Positions 8,008-16,947 of a DNA stretch of 64,000 bases are shown in pieces. The notes beneath the pieces are model-generated. The model did not search any database, was not told the DNA's origin, and saw nothing but the letters and a program-made list of their open reading frames with translations. The DNA is taken from contig NZ_LN650648.1 in assembly GCF_900002575.1 (NCBI RefSeq), positions 2,271,565-2,335,564 of the forward strand. The letters are read 5' to 3'. The position numbers and the translations under genes are program-made. Each line of letters begins with the position of its first letter. Position 1 is the first letter of the stretch. Source of the stretch: Romboutsia hominis (lineage in GTDB: Bacteria > Bacillota > Clostridia > Peptostreptococcales > Peptostreptococcaceae).

Positions 8008-9035
8008 TATTTGTTTCCTTCAAAGAAATATCCATACATTTCTTCTATAAGCTTAGGATTTCTAACACCTGGAGATAAGTCAGCTAATCCTACTACATAT
8101 ATTTTATCATTCTTTATTGCAGGTACATCTTTAAGTGCTGGATGATTCTTTAAGAAATCTATTTTTTCCTTAACTGGTTGACCAGCTAAGAAATCAGTTA
8201 CTAATATAACTTCTGGGTTTTTAGCCACTATACTTTCCCAAGAAACATTTATGTATGGTTTATCTGCATCTTTTCCAAATATGTTATTTCCACCAGCTAA
8301 TTCTATTAAGTTATTTGCAAGACCACTTCCTACTACCATAGCATCCTTTTCACCAGAATCATATACCATCATTTTTACTTTATCTTCTTCTTTTATATCT
8401 CCAACTTTATCAGTTACAGCTTTTATATCACTTTTCATTTTATTTACTACTTCATTTGCTTTATTTTCTACTCCAAATATTTTTCCTAATAATTCAAAGT
8501 CTTCATATACAGTTTCTACTGTTGCATCTGGATTATATGATTTTGCCATAAATGGAGTTATATCTTTTTTTATTAACTCATCTGGTGATCCTGTTGTTTG
8601 TTCATTTATAGATGAATCCCATCCACTAACAAAGTCTGCACCTGTTGCTATAAACCCTTCTTTAGATATAGAGTGTCCTTCTCCAACTTTAAGTTCTGGT
8701 ATTTTATTATAAGCTTCTTCAAACTCTGGAAGTATTGGGTTATCTAAAAGTGCTGTTCCTACCATTTTATCTCCTAAATCTAGTGCAAGTAACATCTCTG
8801 TCATAAATTGAGATAATGTAACTGCCTTTTGCCTTGGTTTTTCTACTTTGACATTATAATCTTTCGCTCCATCTGAGTATGTAAATTCTACTGGTGTGAA
8901 ATTACTTTCTGCTACTTGTGTTTCTGGCGTTTGACTAGTTTCTTTTTTATCTGACGAACATCCTACTACACTTAAACTTATTCCTGCTACCATTAATACT
9001 GCTAAAAATCTTTTTAAACTTTTGCTTTTTATCAT
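8007..9035 (-). CDS. Metal/chelate-binding lipoprotein of ABC importer
   Basis: Extracellular substrate-binding lipoprotein of 342 aa, class III (FepB/BtuF fold). The signal peptide ends in the lipobox SVVGC (Cys at about 26), so LspA would process it. Then come a low-complexity linker, the RQKAVTLSQFMTEMLLALDLGDKMVG start of the first lobe and a long mid helix near 195-225. The C-terminal lobe ends LSPGVRNPKLIEEMYGYFF. The ligand cannot be read from sequence; the adjacent His-rich proteins make a metal or metallophore more likely than a vitamin. First gene of the operon, with AGGGGG before the ATG. Confidence 0.9.
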   Translation of the reverse strand: MIKSKSLKRFLAVLMVAGISLSVVGCSSDKKETSQTPETQVAESNFTPVEFTYSDGAKDYNVKVEKPRQKAVTLSQFMTEMLLALDLGDKMVGTALLDNPILPEFEEAYNKIPELKVGEGHSISKEGFIATGADFVSGWDSSINEQTTGSPDELIKKDITPFMAKSYNPDATVETVYEDFELLGKIFGVENKANEVVNKMKSDIKAVTDKVGDIKEEDKVKMMVYDSGEKDAMVVGSGLANNLIELAGGNNIFGKDADKPYINVSWESIVAKNPEVILVTDFLAGQPVKEKIDFLKNHPALKDVPAIKNDKIYVVGLADLSPGVRNPKLIEEMYGYFFEGNK

Positions 9036-9111
9036 TTTTATTTTCCCCCTAAGTATATTTTTTATATAAACACTATTGTTTAATTTAACATAAATTTACT
9101 AATTACATTAC

Positions 9112-9180
9112 AAAAAGCCATGAGTTTTTACAAAGATATATCAAATAAATCTTTGTAATTTAAACCTTCATGGCTTTATT
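9112..9180 (-). terminator. Long terminator after the His-rich gene
   Basis: Two-part hairpin: outer stem AAAGCCATGA/TCATGGCTTT, inner stem TTACAAAGAT/ATCTTTGTAA, followed by TTTTTG on the minus strand. It separates the His-rich gene from the importer operon. Confidence 0.8.
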
Positions 9181-9206
9181 TTTATCAGTTATTCAATTTT
9201 CACTAT

Positions 9207-9476
9207 CTATTCGTGGCTATGCCCATGTTCACCATTGTGGTCATGTCCATGCTCATGTGTATGTAAATGGTCATGTGTGTGAACTCCTGTAAAACCATCT
9301 TCATGATTGTGGTCATGTCCTAATCCATTTATATGTTCATGTTCATGCCCATGTTCGTGTGTATGTAAATGTATATGGTCATGATTATGACTTCCACAAC
9401 AATTTTCTCCCCCATTTCCACAACATCCATTTATATGTGGATTATGATGTAATCTCATATTTTTCGTCCCTAACAT
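9207..9476 (-). CDS. Small His-rich metal-binding protein
   Basis: Protein of 89 aa with about 27 histidines and two CC pairs (CCGNGGENCC). The body is repeats of H-x-H with a central HEHINGLGHDH, HEDGFTG, HTHDHLH block that closely matches the tail of the importer ATPase at 6053-6922. No signal peptide is visible, so it is probably a cytoplasmic metal store or chaperone. An in-frame ATG lies at 9521, but it has no ribosome-binding site and falls about nine bases after the predicted transcription start. AGGGGG is seven bases before the ATG at 9476, which is chosen. It has its own promoter and terminator but neighbours the importer. Confidence 0.8.
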   Translation of the reverse strand: MLGTKNMRLHHNPHINGCCGNGGENCCGSHNHDHIHLHTHEHGHEHEHINGLGHDHNHEDGFTGVHTHDHLHTHEHGHDHNGEHGHSHE

Positions 9477-9536
9477 ATTGTATCCCCCTAGTAACATAGG
9501 TACTTCGGTACCCCTTTTCATTTATCTTACAATTTA

Positions 9537-9565
9537 ATTATATGTTCTGTCTTTTTTAGCGTAAA
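9537..9565 (-). promoter_or_regulatory. Sigma-A-type promoter for the His-rich gene
   Basis: Minus strand TTTACG (9560-9565), a 17-base spacer, TATAAT (9537-9542). The transcript would start near 9530 and carry a small hairpin GGTAC-CGAA-GTACC (about 9497-9510) ahead of the chosen start. Confidence 0.6.
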
Positions 9566-9757
9566 TACAATATGTTTTTTTCAGAAAATTTAGTTTTATA
9601 CAACTTTTTATTATTATTTAGTTTTTTTTATGTATTTTTACATTATTTTTGTATTTTATTTTAAATTAAAATATTTATTTAAATATATTTTTTAATTTAT
9701 ATATTTAGTATTTTATTATTTTTAAAAATTAATCAATCTAAAAACTTTAAGTTAATA
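9566..9757. other. AT-rich intergenic stretch
   Basis: Very AT-rich spacer between the His-rich gene promoter and the terminator of the AbgT-family gene. I see no gene, hairpin or repeat in it. Confidence 0.5.
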
Positions 9758-9759
9758 TA

Positions 9760-9801
9760 AGAAAGGGGTAAATTTAAGCATAACCTAATTTTACCCCTTT
9801 A
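9760..9801 (-). terminator. Terminator after the AbgT-family gene
   Basis: An 11-bp stem AAAGGGGTAAA/TTTACCCCTTT with a 16-18 base loop. The T-rich tail is modest on both strands. Confidence 0.65.
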
Positions 9802-9835
9802 TATAAAATATTATATGTAGTTAATTTTAAACCCC

Positions 9836-11524
9836 TTACATAAAGATTGCTGTTCCTGGTCCTATAGGTGCTCCTGCTAAAGCCCATATTATAGCAAATA
9901 TAGTCCATCCTATTAAGAATGCTATAGCTATTGGCATCATTGTACTTATTAGGTTACCTACACCAAATTCTTTCTTATATTTTTGACCAAATACTACTAT
10001 AACCCCTAAATAGCTCATTAATGGAGATATTACATTTGTTGAAGAGTCACCTATACGGTATATTAACTGAACACCTGCTGGAGTGAATCCCGCAACCATT
10101 AACATTGGAACAAATATTGGAGCAAGAAGTCCCCACTTAGATGAAGCTCCTCCCATGAATAAGTTAACAAATGCAGTTAAGAATATAAATGCAACCATTA
10201 ACACAATATTCATAAACATACTACCTTCTGGTATTTTAGAAACTAAATTAGCTCCTAATGATGCAACATACACTCCTAAGTGAGAGTCGTTAAAGTAATT
10301 AATAAATTGAGCAACGAAGAATAATATAACTATTATTGGAGCCATATCTGCCATCGCTCTAACCATTGCTGGCACTATATCCGCTGCTTTTTTAAACTTA
10401 CCTGATTTAAATCCGTATACTAATCCACTTACAGCGAATATAACGAACATTATCATTATAACCATATCACCTTTAAAGAATATAGAGTTTAAGAATCCAT
10501 CTGCTGCAACTAAAGCTGCATTCCCTTCTGCATCTTTTCCCCATAACTCTACTGTAGTTGATAAGTCACCTACTAAAGGTATAGTGTTATTTTTATCTAT
10601 TGGTAAAGCTGTTAATATTATTAAAGCAAATAATAATAACATTATTTTATTTGTAAATTTATAAGCACTTTTTTCTGCTTGAGTTATTTCATGTTCTGGC
10701 TCAACTTCAGCCTCTGCTTTATTATATTTTCCTAATCTTGGCTCAATATACTTATCTACAACTATAGTTCCTATTAATATTATTAAGAATGTAGATGCCA
10801 TCATGAAGAACCAGTTACTTGTAACTGATAAAGTTCCTGCTAATTGAGTACCTGCCATAGCATCACCAGTCTCAGCTGCTGCTTGAGTAAATGGTAATAA
10901 TAATGCATCTGTTGAACTAACAAATAAGTTTGCACTAAATCCTCCAGAAACCCCTGCAAATCCTGCTGCAAGACCTGCTATAGGATTTCTTCCTAATGTA
11001 TAATACATTAATGCAGCAAGTGGTATTAATACAACATACCCTGCATCTGATGCCATATTAGACATAACCCCTAAGAATATTACAACTGGAGTAACTAATT
11101 TCATAGGCGTAGCTTGAACTATACTTTTCATTGCCATTGTTAAGTATCCACTTTGTTCCATAAGTCCTATTGCTAACATTATTATAAGTATAGTGCCTAT
11201 TGCATACATGTTCATAAAATTAGCTATTGCAGTTCCTATAACATAAGAAAGACCATTTGAATATCTTTCTGCTACTTCTGTTCCTGTTGCCCCTACTTTT
11301 AACACCTCTATTGGTTTTTGCCCTAATAAATTGTTTATTGGGAAATCACCTAAAGGAGTTTTAGCTACTACCCCTAAACTTCCTAGTATTGCTGATAAAA
11401 CTAAAACAAATGCTGCTATGTATATAAACATTAGCACTGGGTGTGGTAATTTGTTACCAAGCTTCTCTATTTTGTCCATGAAGCCTTGTTTTTGTTTCTT
11501 TTGCGATTTTACACTTACATCCAT
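9836..11524 (-). CDS. AbgT-family transporter
   Basis: Multi-spanning membrane protein of 562 aa, of the AbgT family (p-aminobenzoyl-glutamate importers and related antimetabolite exporters). The N-terminus has the family's NKLPHPVLMFIYIAA segment, then about 11-13 membrane segments, two hairpin-like glycine/serine-rich regions (GVSGGFSANLFVSS and GGASSKWGLLAPIFVPM) and a GDSSTNVISPLM motif. An earlier in-frame ATG at 11551 lacks a ribosome-binding site; GGGAGG is six bases before the ATG at 11524. Single-gene unit with its own terminator. The substrate could be an aminobenzoyl-glutamate, a dipeptide or a drug. Confidence 0.88.
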   Translation of the reverse strand: MDVSVKSQKKQKQGFMDKIEKLGNKLPHPVLMFIYIAAFVLVLSAILGSLGVVAKTPLGDFPINNLLGQKPIEVLKVGATGTEVAERYSNGLSYVIGTAIANFMNMYAIGTILIIMLAIGLMEQSGYLTMAMKSIVQATPMKLVTPVVIFLGVMSNMASDAGYVVLIPLAALMYYTLGRNPIAGLAAGFAGVSGGFSANLFVSSTDALLLPFTQAAAETGDAMAGTQLAGTLSVTSNWFFMMASTFLIILIGTIVVDKYIEPRLGKYNKAEAEVEPEHEITQAEKSAYKFTNKIMLLLFALIILTALPIDKNNTIPLVGDLSTTVELWGKDAEGNAALVAADGFLNSIFFKGDMVIMIMFVIFAVSGLVYGFKSGKFKKAADIVPAMVRAMADMAPIIVILFFVAQFINYFNDSHLGVYVASLGANLVSKIPEGSMFMNIVLMVAFIFLTAFVNLFMGGASSKWGLLAPIFVPMLMVAGFTPAGVQLIYRIGDSSTNVISPLMSYLGVIVVFGQKYKKEFGVGNLISTMMPIAIAFLIGWTIFAIIWALAGAPIGPGTAIFM

Positions 11525-11899
11525 ACTTTCCCTCCCTATTTTATATTCCATGATTACTTAACTTATTCTAACACATCACGACAACGATTTCATAATTTTT
11601 CTGAAACTTCTAATTTATTAATCTATTCTCTTATTTTCATTTTATTTTAAAATTTTTTTAATGATTTATACTTTAACTTTTAAAGCAGCTTTTAGTGTTT
11701 TTTTCTAACTTAATTTCATTTTTAATGTTTTTTTGTATATTTTTTAAATTTTTCTTAACTAATACTTATCTTTATATTTATATTATTAAATATTTTCAAT
11801 TTCTTTTATATTATTAGAATTTTCAATATAATTTTATATTCTAAATTTAATAATATTTTTAATCTAATTAATTTCTAAAAAGCTTTTAATTAACTTTTA

Positions 11900-11934
11900 T
11901 ATAAAAAATTTGCTTCACTTATGCTGCCAACGAC
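11900..11934 (-). repeat. Intergenic repeat, copy B
   Basis: The 35-base core on the minus strand (GTCGTTGGCAGCATAAG then GAAGCAAATTTTTTATA) matches the plus-strand element at 61667-61701 at 27 of 35 positions. Both lie in non-coding DNA next to terminators. Confidence 0.55.
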
Positions 11935-11970
11935 TTTGTCCGTTGCTAAGATTATTATTTTTTATATTTT

Positions 11971-12016
11971 TAAACCTATTGATATATCTTATTTTCATGA
12001 ATTATCAATAGGTTTA
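11971..12016. repeat. Perfect 14-bp inverted repeat
   Basis: TAAACCTATTGATA (11971-11984) and TATCAATAGGTTTA (12003-12016) form a perfect stem with an 18-base loop. Neither side has a proper T-run. Role unknown; it sits between the repeat element and the ileS terminator. Confidence 0.6.
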
Positions 12017-12044
12017 TGCTTAATATAATAATTTTCTTGTATGT

Positions 12045-12090
12045 AAAAAAGTACCTCTTAATGAAATACTTCATCAAGAGGTACTTTTTA
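12045..12090 (-). terminator. Terminator after ileS
   Basis: Long stem AAAAAGTACCTCTTGATGAA/TTCATTAAGAGGTAC (one G-T mismatch) with a T-run on the minus strand, directly after the ileS stop. Confidence 0.92.
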
Positions 12091-12092
12091 AA

Positions 12093-15000
12093 TTATTTCT
12101 TTATAACTTTTATTCCAGTCATATGGTCATTTAAATTATGACTTTCTAAAGTTTCATCTTCTACTCTATTTATTTCTACAGCTAATGTTTCTGATTTTAT
12201 ATATTCATCATAATTTTCTACAGCTTTAGCTATTTCATCATCTGAATTAAATTCTATAACTATGTTATCTAAAACATCAAAGTTATTAGATTTTCTTATT
12301 TGTTGTATCTTAGATATAAATTCTCTTGCATATCCTTCTTCTATTAACTGTGTTGTTAATGTTGTATCTAATATAACAAATAAGTTGTTTTCCATAGTTA
12401 CATTAAATCCTTCTTTAGCTGATATGTTTATTAAAACATGGTCTTTGTTAAATTCAAAGTTTTCTCCGTTTATATCAACAGCAAAACTTTCACCATTTTC
12501 TAATTTAGGAACAACTTCATTTGGATTTAATTTATTTAATGCACCAGCAAAGAACTTCATGTTAGCACCAAGTATTGGTCCTAAAACTTTAAAGTTTGGT
12601 TTTAAGCTAAAGTTCATATATTCAGATAAATCTTTTGCAAATACAACTTCTTTAACGTTAAGTTCTTCTTTTATTAAGTCTACAACATCACTTATAGTAG
12701 CTTCAAACTTACCATCTACTAATACTTTTTGTATTGGTTGACGTACCTTTATTCTTGTAGCTTCTCTTGATGCTCTACCTAATGTAACTAGGTTTTTAAC
12801 TAAGTCCATCTTCTCTTCTAATTCATTGTTTATTAAATCTAAATTAGCTTTTGGATACGTACTTAAATGTACTGAAACTTCATTAGTTAAGTTTCTGTAT
12901 ATTTCTTCTGATATATATGGAGTAAATGGAGCTATAAGCTTACAAAGCTCTGTTAATATTTCATAAGTTGTATTGTAAACTGATTTTTTATCTTCAGTTA
13001 ATTCAGTCGCCCAGAATCTTCTTCTTGAACGTCTTATATACCAGTTAGATAAATCTTCGTTTATAAATTCTTGAATAGTTCTAACTGTTTTGTTTAATTC
13101 AAATATCTCTAAGTTTTCTTCTACTTCTTTCTTTAAGTTGTTAAACTTAGATAATATCCATCTATCTAATTCTGGTCTGTCTTTGTATTCTACAAAGAAG
13201 TCAGTTGGATTTATATTATCAGTATTTGCATATAAAGCAAAGAAGTTATATACATTTTTCATAGTTCCTAAGAACTTGCTTTGAACTTCTTTTAATCCAT
13301 CAACATCAAATCTTGTTGGAGTCCATGGTGGAGATACGTATAATAAGTACCATCTTAAGGCATCTGCTCCATATTGGTCAAATAATTCAAATGGATTTAC
13401 TGTATTTCCTCTAGACTTACTCATCTTCTTACCTTCTTTATCTAAAACAAGGTCATTAACTAAAACTCTCTTGTATGGAGCTTTCCCCATAACAAATGTT
13501 GATATAGCAAGTAATGAATAGAACCATCCTCTAGTTTGGTCTATACCTTCACAGATGAAATCTGCTGGGAATAATTCTTCAAAGTTTTCCTTGTTTTCAA
13601 ATGGGTAATGATGTTGAGCAAATGGCATCGAACCACTGTCAAACCAACAGTCTATAACATCTGTTACTCTTGTCATAGGCTTACCACAGCACTCACATTT
13701 TAGATGTATATTATCAACATATGGTCTGTGAAGTTCTACTGTTTTAGGATCTACTTCTTCTATAGCTTTTTGAGCTAATTCTTCTCTTGAACCTACAGAA
13801 TCTCTATGTCCGCATTCACACTTCCATATATTAAGTGGAGTACCCCAATATCTACTTCTTGATATAGCCCAGTCATTTAAGTTTTCTAACCAGTTTCCAA
13901 ATCTACCTTCACCAACGAAGTTTGGATACCATTCAACTGTCTTATTGTTAGCTATTAATTGGTCTTTTAATTTTGTCATTTCTATATACCAGCTTGGCTT
14001 AGCATAGTATAAAAGTGGAGTTTGACACCTCCAGCAGTGAGGATAATTATGAGCTACTTTTTCTTTGCTAAATAATTTATTTTCACCGTGTAACCATTTT
14101 ATTATTTCAACATCTACTCCATCTTCCATAACGAATTTTCCTTCCCATGGAGTAGTTGTAAATTTACCTGCTTCAGATACTGGTTGAAGTACTGGTAAAT
14201 CATACTTTCTACCTAAGTTGTAGTCATCTTCACCAAATGCTGGTGCAGTATGTACTATACCTGTACCATCTTCAGTTGTAACGTAGTCTCCGCAAGTTAA
14301 GAAGAATGCTTTTTTATCAGCTTCAACAAAAGGCATTAATTGTTCATACTCTATGTATTCTAAATCTTTACCTTTCATTTCTTCTAATACTTCGTAGTCT
14401 TCACCTAAAACCTTGTTAGCTAAAGCCTTAGCTACATAATAAACTTCATCATTTTGCTTAACTTTTATGTAGTCTATTTCAGGACCTACTGTTAATGCAA
14501 CGTTTGATGGTAATGTCCAAGGTGTAGTTGTCCATGCTAAGAAATACTCATCAGCATCTTTTCTTTTAAACTTAGCTATTACTGTATTATTTTTTATTTC
14601 TTTATATCCTTGTGCAACCTCATGAGATGCAAGACCAGTTCCACATCTTGGACAATATGGAAGTATCTTATGACCTTCGTATACATATCCTTCTTTGTTG
14701 AACTTGTTTAATATCCACCATACAGATTCTATATAGTTGTTATCTAAAGTTATATATGGATTATCTAAGTCTATTTCGTATGCCATTCTCTCAGTCATAT
14801 CTCTCCACTGTTTTTCATAAGTGAAAACAGACTCTCTACACTTTTGATTAAATTTATCTATTCCGTAAGCTTCTATTTCTTGCTTATCAGATAAACCTAA
14901 TTCCTTTTCTACTTGTATTTCAACAGGTAGACCATGTGTATCCCAACCAGCTTTTCTTTTTACTTGCTTTCCATTCATAGTTTGGTATCTACAAACAGAG

Positions 15001-15200
15001 TCTTTTAATGTTCTAGCTATAACATGGTGTATTCCTGGGTTTCCATTTGCTGTTGGAGGACCTTCATAGAATACGAAACTTGGATCATTTTTCCCTTTTT
15101 CTAAAGTTTTCTCAAGTATGTTTATATCATTCCAATACTTAGAAACTTCTGCTTCTGCTTGCTTTACAGAAGAGTCAACTAATGACTTAAACTTTGACAT
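12093..15200 (-). CDS. ileS: Isoleucyl-tRNA synthetase, IleRS2 type
   Basis: Class I synthetase of 1035 aa. The length and motifs such as GWDTHGLPVEIQVEKELG mark it as the IleRS2 (eukaryote-like) type, longer than the roughly 930-aa IleRS1 and typically less sensitive to mupirocin. The class I signature is GIHH at residues 56-59 (codons 15024-15035) in place of the usual HxGH order. KKMSKSRGNT, near residue 600, is the second signature. The CP1 editing domain lies around 190-400, with Cys-rich zinc-like clusters (CPRCGTG, CECGH, CECCGKP). It is preceded by a T-box with an AUC specifier and followed by a strong terminator, so it is a single-gene unit induced by uncharged tRNA-Ile. Confidence 0.97.
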   Translation of the reverse strand: MSKFKSLVDSSVKQAEAEVSKYWNDINILEKTLEKGKNDPSFVFYEGPPTANGNPGIHHVIARTLKDSVCRYQTMNGKQVKRKAGWDTHGLPVEIQVEKELGLSDKQEIEAYGIDKFNQKCRESVFTYEKQWRDMTERMAYEIDLDNPYITLDNNYIESVWWILNKFNKEGYVYEGHKILPYCPRCGTGLASHEVAQGYKEIKNNTVIAKFKRKDADEYFLAWTTTPWTLPSNVALTVGPEIDYIKVKQNDEVYYVAKALANKVLGEDYEVLEEMKGKDLEYIEYEQLMPFVEADKKAFFLTCGDYVTTEDGTGIVHTAPAFGEDDYNLGRKYDLPVLQPVSEAGKFTTTPWEGKFVMEDGVDVEIIKWLHGENKLFSKEKVAHNYPHCWRCQTPLLYYAKPSWYIEMTKLKDQLIANNKTVEWYPNFVGEGRFGNWLENLNDWAISRSRYWGTPLNIWKCECGHRDSVGSREELAQKAIEEVDPKTVELHRPYVDNIHLKCECCGKPMTRVTDVIDCWFDSGSMPFAQHHYPFENKENFEELFPADFICEGIDQTRGWFYSLLAISTFVMGKAPYKRVLVNDLVLDKEGKKMSKSRGNTVNPFELFDQYGADALRWYLLYVSPPWTPTRFDVDGLKEVQSKFLGTMKNVYNFFALYANTDNINPTDFFVEYKDRPELDRWILSKFNNLKKEVEENLEIFELNKTVRTIQEFINEDLSNWYIRRSRRRFWATELTEDKKSVYNTTYEILTELCKLIAPFTPYISEEIYRNLTNEVSVHLSTYPKANLDLINNELEEKMDLVKNLVTLGRASREATRIKVRQPIQKVLVDGKFEATISDVVDLIKEELNVKEVVFAKDLSEYMNFSLKPNFKVLGPILGANMKFFAGALNKLNPNEVVPKLENGESFAVDINGENFEFNKDHVLINISAKEGFNVTMENNLFVILDTTLTTQLIEEGYAREFISKIQQIRKSNNFDVLDNIVIEFNSDDEIAKAVENYDEYIKSETLAVEINRVEDETLESHNLNDHMTGIKVIKK

Positions 15201-15288
15201 AGTATCACCCTTTCATATTAATTGTTATCTAAATTTTGTTAGAATATTTAAACCTAACTAATTTACATTTTAATTTTTTGTATTAAAA

Positions 15289-15520
15289 AACTCGTCCCCC
15301 TAAAACAAGGGACGAGTATTAATCGCGTTACCACCCTAATTCTATACATATATAAAATATACTTTACTTATGTATAGCACTTAAATAGTATAACGGCACT
15401 TTACCGGCACAGCTTAATCAAATACTTTTTCAGCCTGCAGCTTCGGAGTGATTTTCCACTTTATAAATTTATTGGTTCTCAGCAACCCAACTCTCTGTAA
15501 AATTATCTAAAGCTTACTGT
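15289..15520 (-). promoter_or_regulatory. T-box leader, Ile specifier, for ileS
   Basis: Minus-strand leader with Stem I element AGAGAGTTGGG near 15490. The specifier sequence GAAAATCACTCC puts an AUC (Ile) codon at 15450-15452. The T-box motif AGGGTGGTAACGCG is at 15322-15337. The terminator stem ACTCGTCCC/GGGACGAGT with a T-run is at about 15289-15317. Confidence 0.95.
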
Positions 15521-15608
15521 CTCCATCATAGCTTTTATTTATATTTTTGTTTATAATATGAGATTTTATAACAAATCGTCAAAATAGTCAATTACTTTTT
15601 ATTTTATA

Positions 15609-16136
15609 TTAATCTAATGTAGCTGCTGCCTCTTTTTCTATTGGCATATCAAATAATGTTGTCTCAAAAGCTCTCATATCATTTTCATCAACATTATAGA
15701 ATATTTCATCTATACTTCTTATTTCATCTTCTAGTAAAGATTTAAATTTATTTCTAAATACTTTAAATTCTTTTACCATTTCATTATATTCTTTTCTTAT
15801 TTCTATTACTTGATTATTAGCTTGTTCAATTATTTGTCTTGCTTTTAAATCAGCTTCTTCTACTATTATCTTAGCTTTTTTATTTGCAGCAGTACAAGTA
15901 TCTTCTGCAACACTTTCAGCTCTTATAAGTGTAGCTTTTAATGTTTCTTCTATATTTTCATATTTGTTTATTTGATCTTGATATAATCTTACTTTTTCTT
16001 TAAGGTCTGAATTTTCTCTACATAGATGTTCATAATCTTCCTTAACTGCATCTAAAAATTCATCAACCTCTTCTTCTCTGTATCCTCTTATTCCTTTTTT
16101 AAATTCCTTATTTTCTATTTCTATTGGAGTAAGCAT
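15609..16136 (-). CDS. divIVA: DivIVA-family cell-division/polarity protein
   Basis: Coiled-coil protein of 175 aa that binds curved membrane at poles and septa. The N-terminal membrane-binding motif is LTPIEIENKEFKKGIRGYREEEVDEFLDAV (residues 2-31), followed by a coiled coil to about 140 and an acidic tail. Last gene of the yggS-sepF-yggT-ylmH-divIVA run, the standard Firmicute neighbourhood downstream of the division genes. GGAGGGAG is placed well before the ATG. Confidence 0.95.
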   Translation of the reverse strand: MLTPIEIENKEFKKGIRGYREEEVDEFLDAVKEDYEHLCRENSDLKEKVRLYQDQINKYENIEETLKATLIRAESVAEDTCTAANKKAKIIVEEADLKARQIIEQANNQVIEIRKEYNEMVKEFKVFRNKFKSLLEDEIRSIDEIFYNVDENDMRAFETTLFDMPIEKEAAATLD

Positions 16137-16149
16137 GCTTTTCTCCCTC

Positions 16150-16935
16150 CTATATTATTAACTTAGCACAAACTTTTATTCTGCCTTTTTTAGTAATATC
16201 TCCTATTTTAGATATTACTGCCCTACCTTTACCTCTAACTGATATTAGTGAATTATTTTCTATTTCTTTAGATGCAGATGTTATCTTTTCATAATTAACA
16301 AAAACTCTTTCTGCATTTATGTATTTTAAACTTTCTTGTCTTGATATATTATATAATCCACTTATAATACAATCTAGCCTACTTGATGATACTGTAAATG
16401 ATATATCTTTATAATTTAATGAGCTTTCTATTATATCTTCTCTTGATATTTCATACACTGAAACACTATTTGTCGAAACTTTTTGTAAGTTCATAATTAT
16501 AAAATCACATATATCACAACTTACAATTATTTGGCAAAAGCTATCGTGTATAATAATATCTCCTATCATCTCTCTTTTTATACCAAGACCCATAAGAGAC
16601 CCTAAATAGTCCTTATGTGATATGCTTTTAAACTTAAAATTACCTTCTACTTGTATAAATTTAAGGTTATCATCTATATCTTCATATTCCATATAAAATG
16701 GATATATAAATATTTTACTTCTTTCAGCCTCTTTATGTCCACCATCAACAGAGTATTTTAAATCACTATAAGAATTCAAAATAGCAATAGCATTTTTGAT
16801 TTCATAAGGATTTAAAAATTCCGTTTGTCTTACATCATAATTTTTCATTGTGGCATTAGCTTTATCTATAACCTTAAACATTTTATTTTTTAATTCTATA
16901 TCCTTAATATGATTAGTTAGTTTTAGCCTGTCCAC
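16150..16935 (-). CDS. ylmH: YlmH-family S4-domain RNA-binding protein
   Basis: YlmH protein of 261 aa with an N-terminal RNA-binding-like domain and a C-terminal S4 domain (about 180-245, SSSRLDCIISGLYNISRQESLKYI). YlmH-type proteins are linked to ribosome-associated rescue and sit beside division genes. The start is a GTG at 16933-16935 with GAGGAG six bases upstream. It lies 12 bases downstream of yggT and 13 upstream of divIVA. Confidence 0.9.
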   Translation of the reverse strand: MDRLKLTNHIKDIELKNKMFKVIDKANATMKNYDVRQTEFLNPYEIKNAIAILNSYSDLKYSVDGGHKEAERSKIFIYPFYMEYEDIDDNLKFIQVEGNFKFKSISHKDYLGSLMGLGIKREMIGDIIIHDSFCQIIVSCDICDFIIMNLQKVSTNSVSVYEISREDIIESSLNYKDISFTVSSSRLDCIISGLYNISRQESLKYINAERVFVNYEKITSASKEIENNSLISVRGKGRAVISKIGDITKKGRIKVCAKLII

Positions 16936-16947
16936 TATTATCTCCTC

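Larger units (their letters stand above)
11552..12044. other. Long non-coding stretch with repeat and palindrome
   Basis: About 490 bases, strongly AT-rich between 11580 and 11890, with no credible open frame. It should hold the promoter of the AbgT-family gene. Two structured items are listed separately: an intergenic repeat at 11900-11934 and a 14-bp inverted repeat at 11971-12016. Confidence 0.5.

Noticed and set aside
7529-8050. Plus-strand open frame of 173 aa
   Set aside because: Lies wholly opposite the FecCD permease gene, has low-complexity composition and no ribosome-binding site; antisense shadow.
8251-8712. Plus-strand open frame of 153 aa
   Set aside because: Antisense to the substrate-binding lipoprotein; no family resemblance or translation signal.
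9036-9112. Cobalamin or other riboswitch ahead of the metal importer
   Set aside because: Only about 75 bases are available and no B12-box or known riboswitch motif is visible; the structure seen is just the terminator of the upstream gene.
12262-12741. Plus-strand open frame of 159 aa
   Set aside because: Antisense to the end of ileS; composition is only the mirror of its codons.
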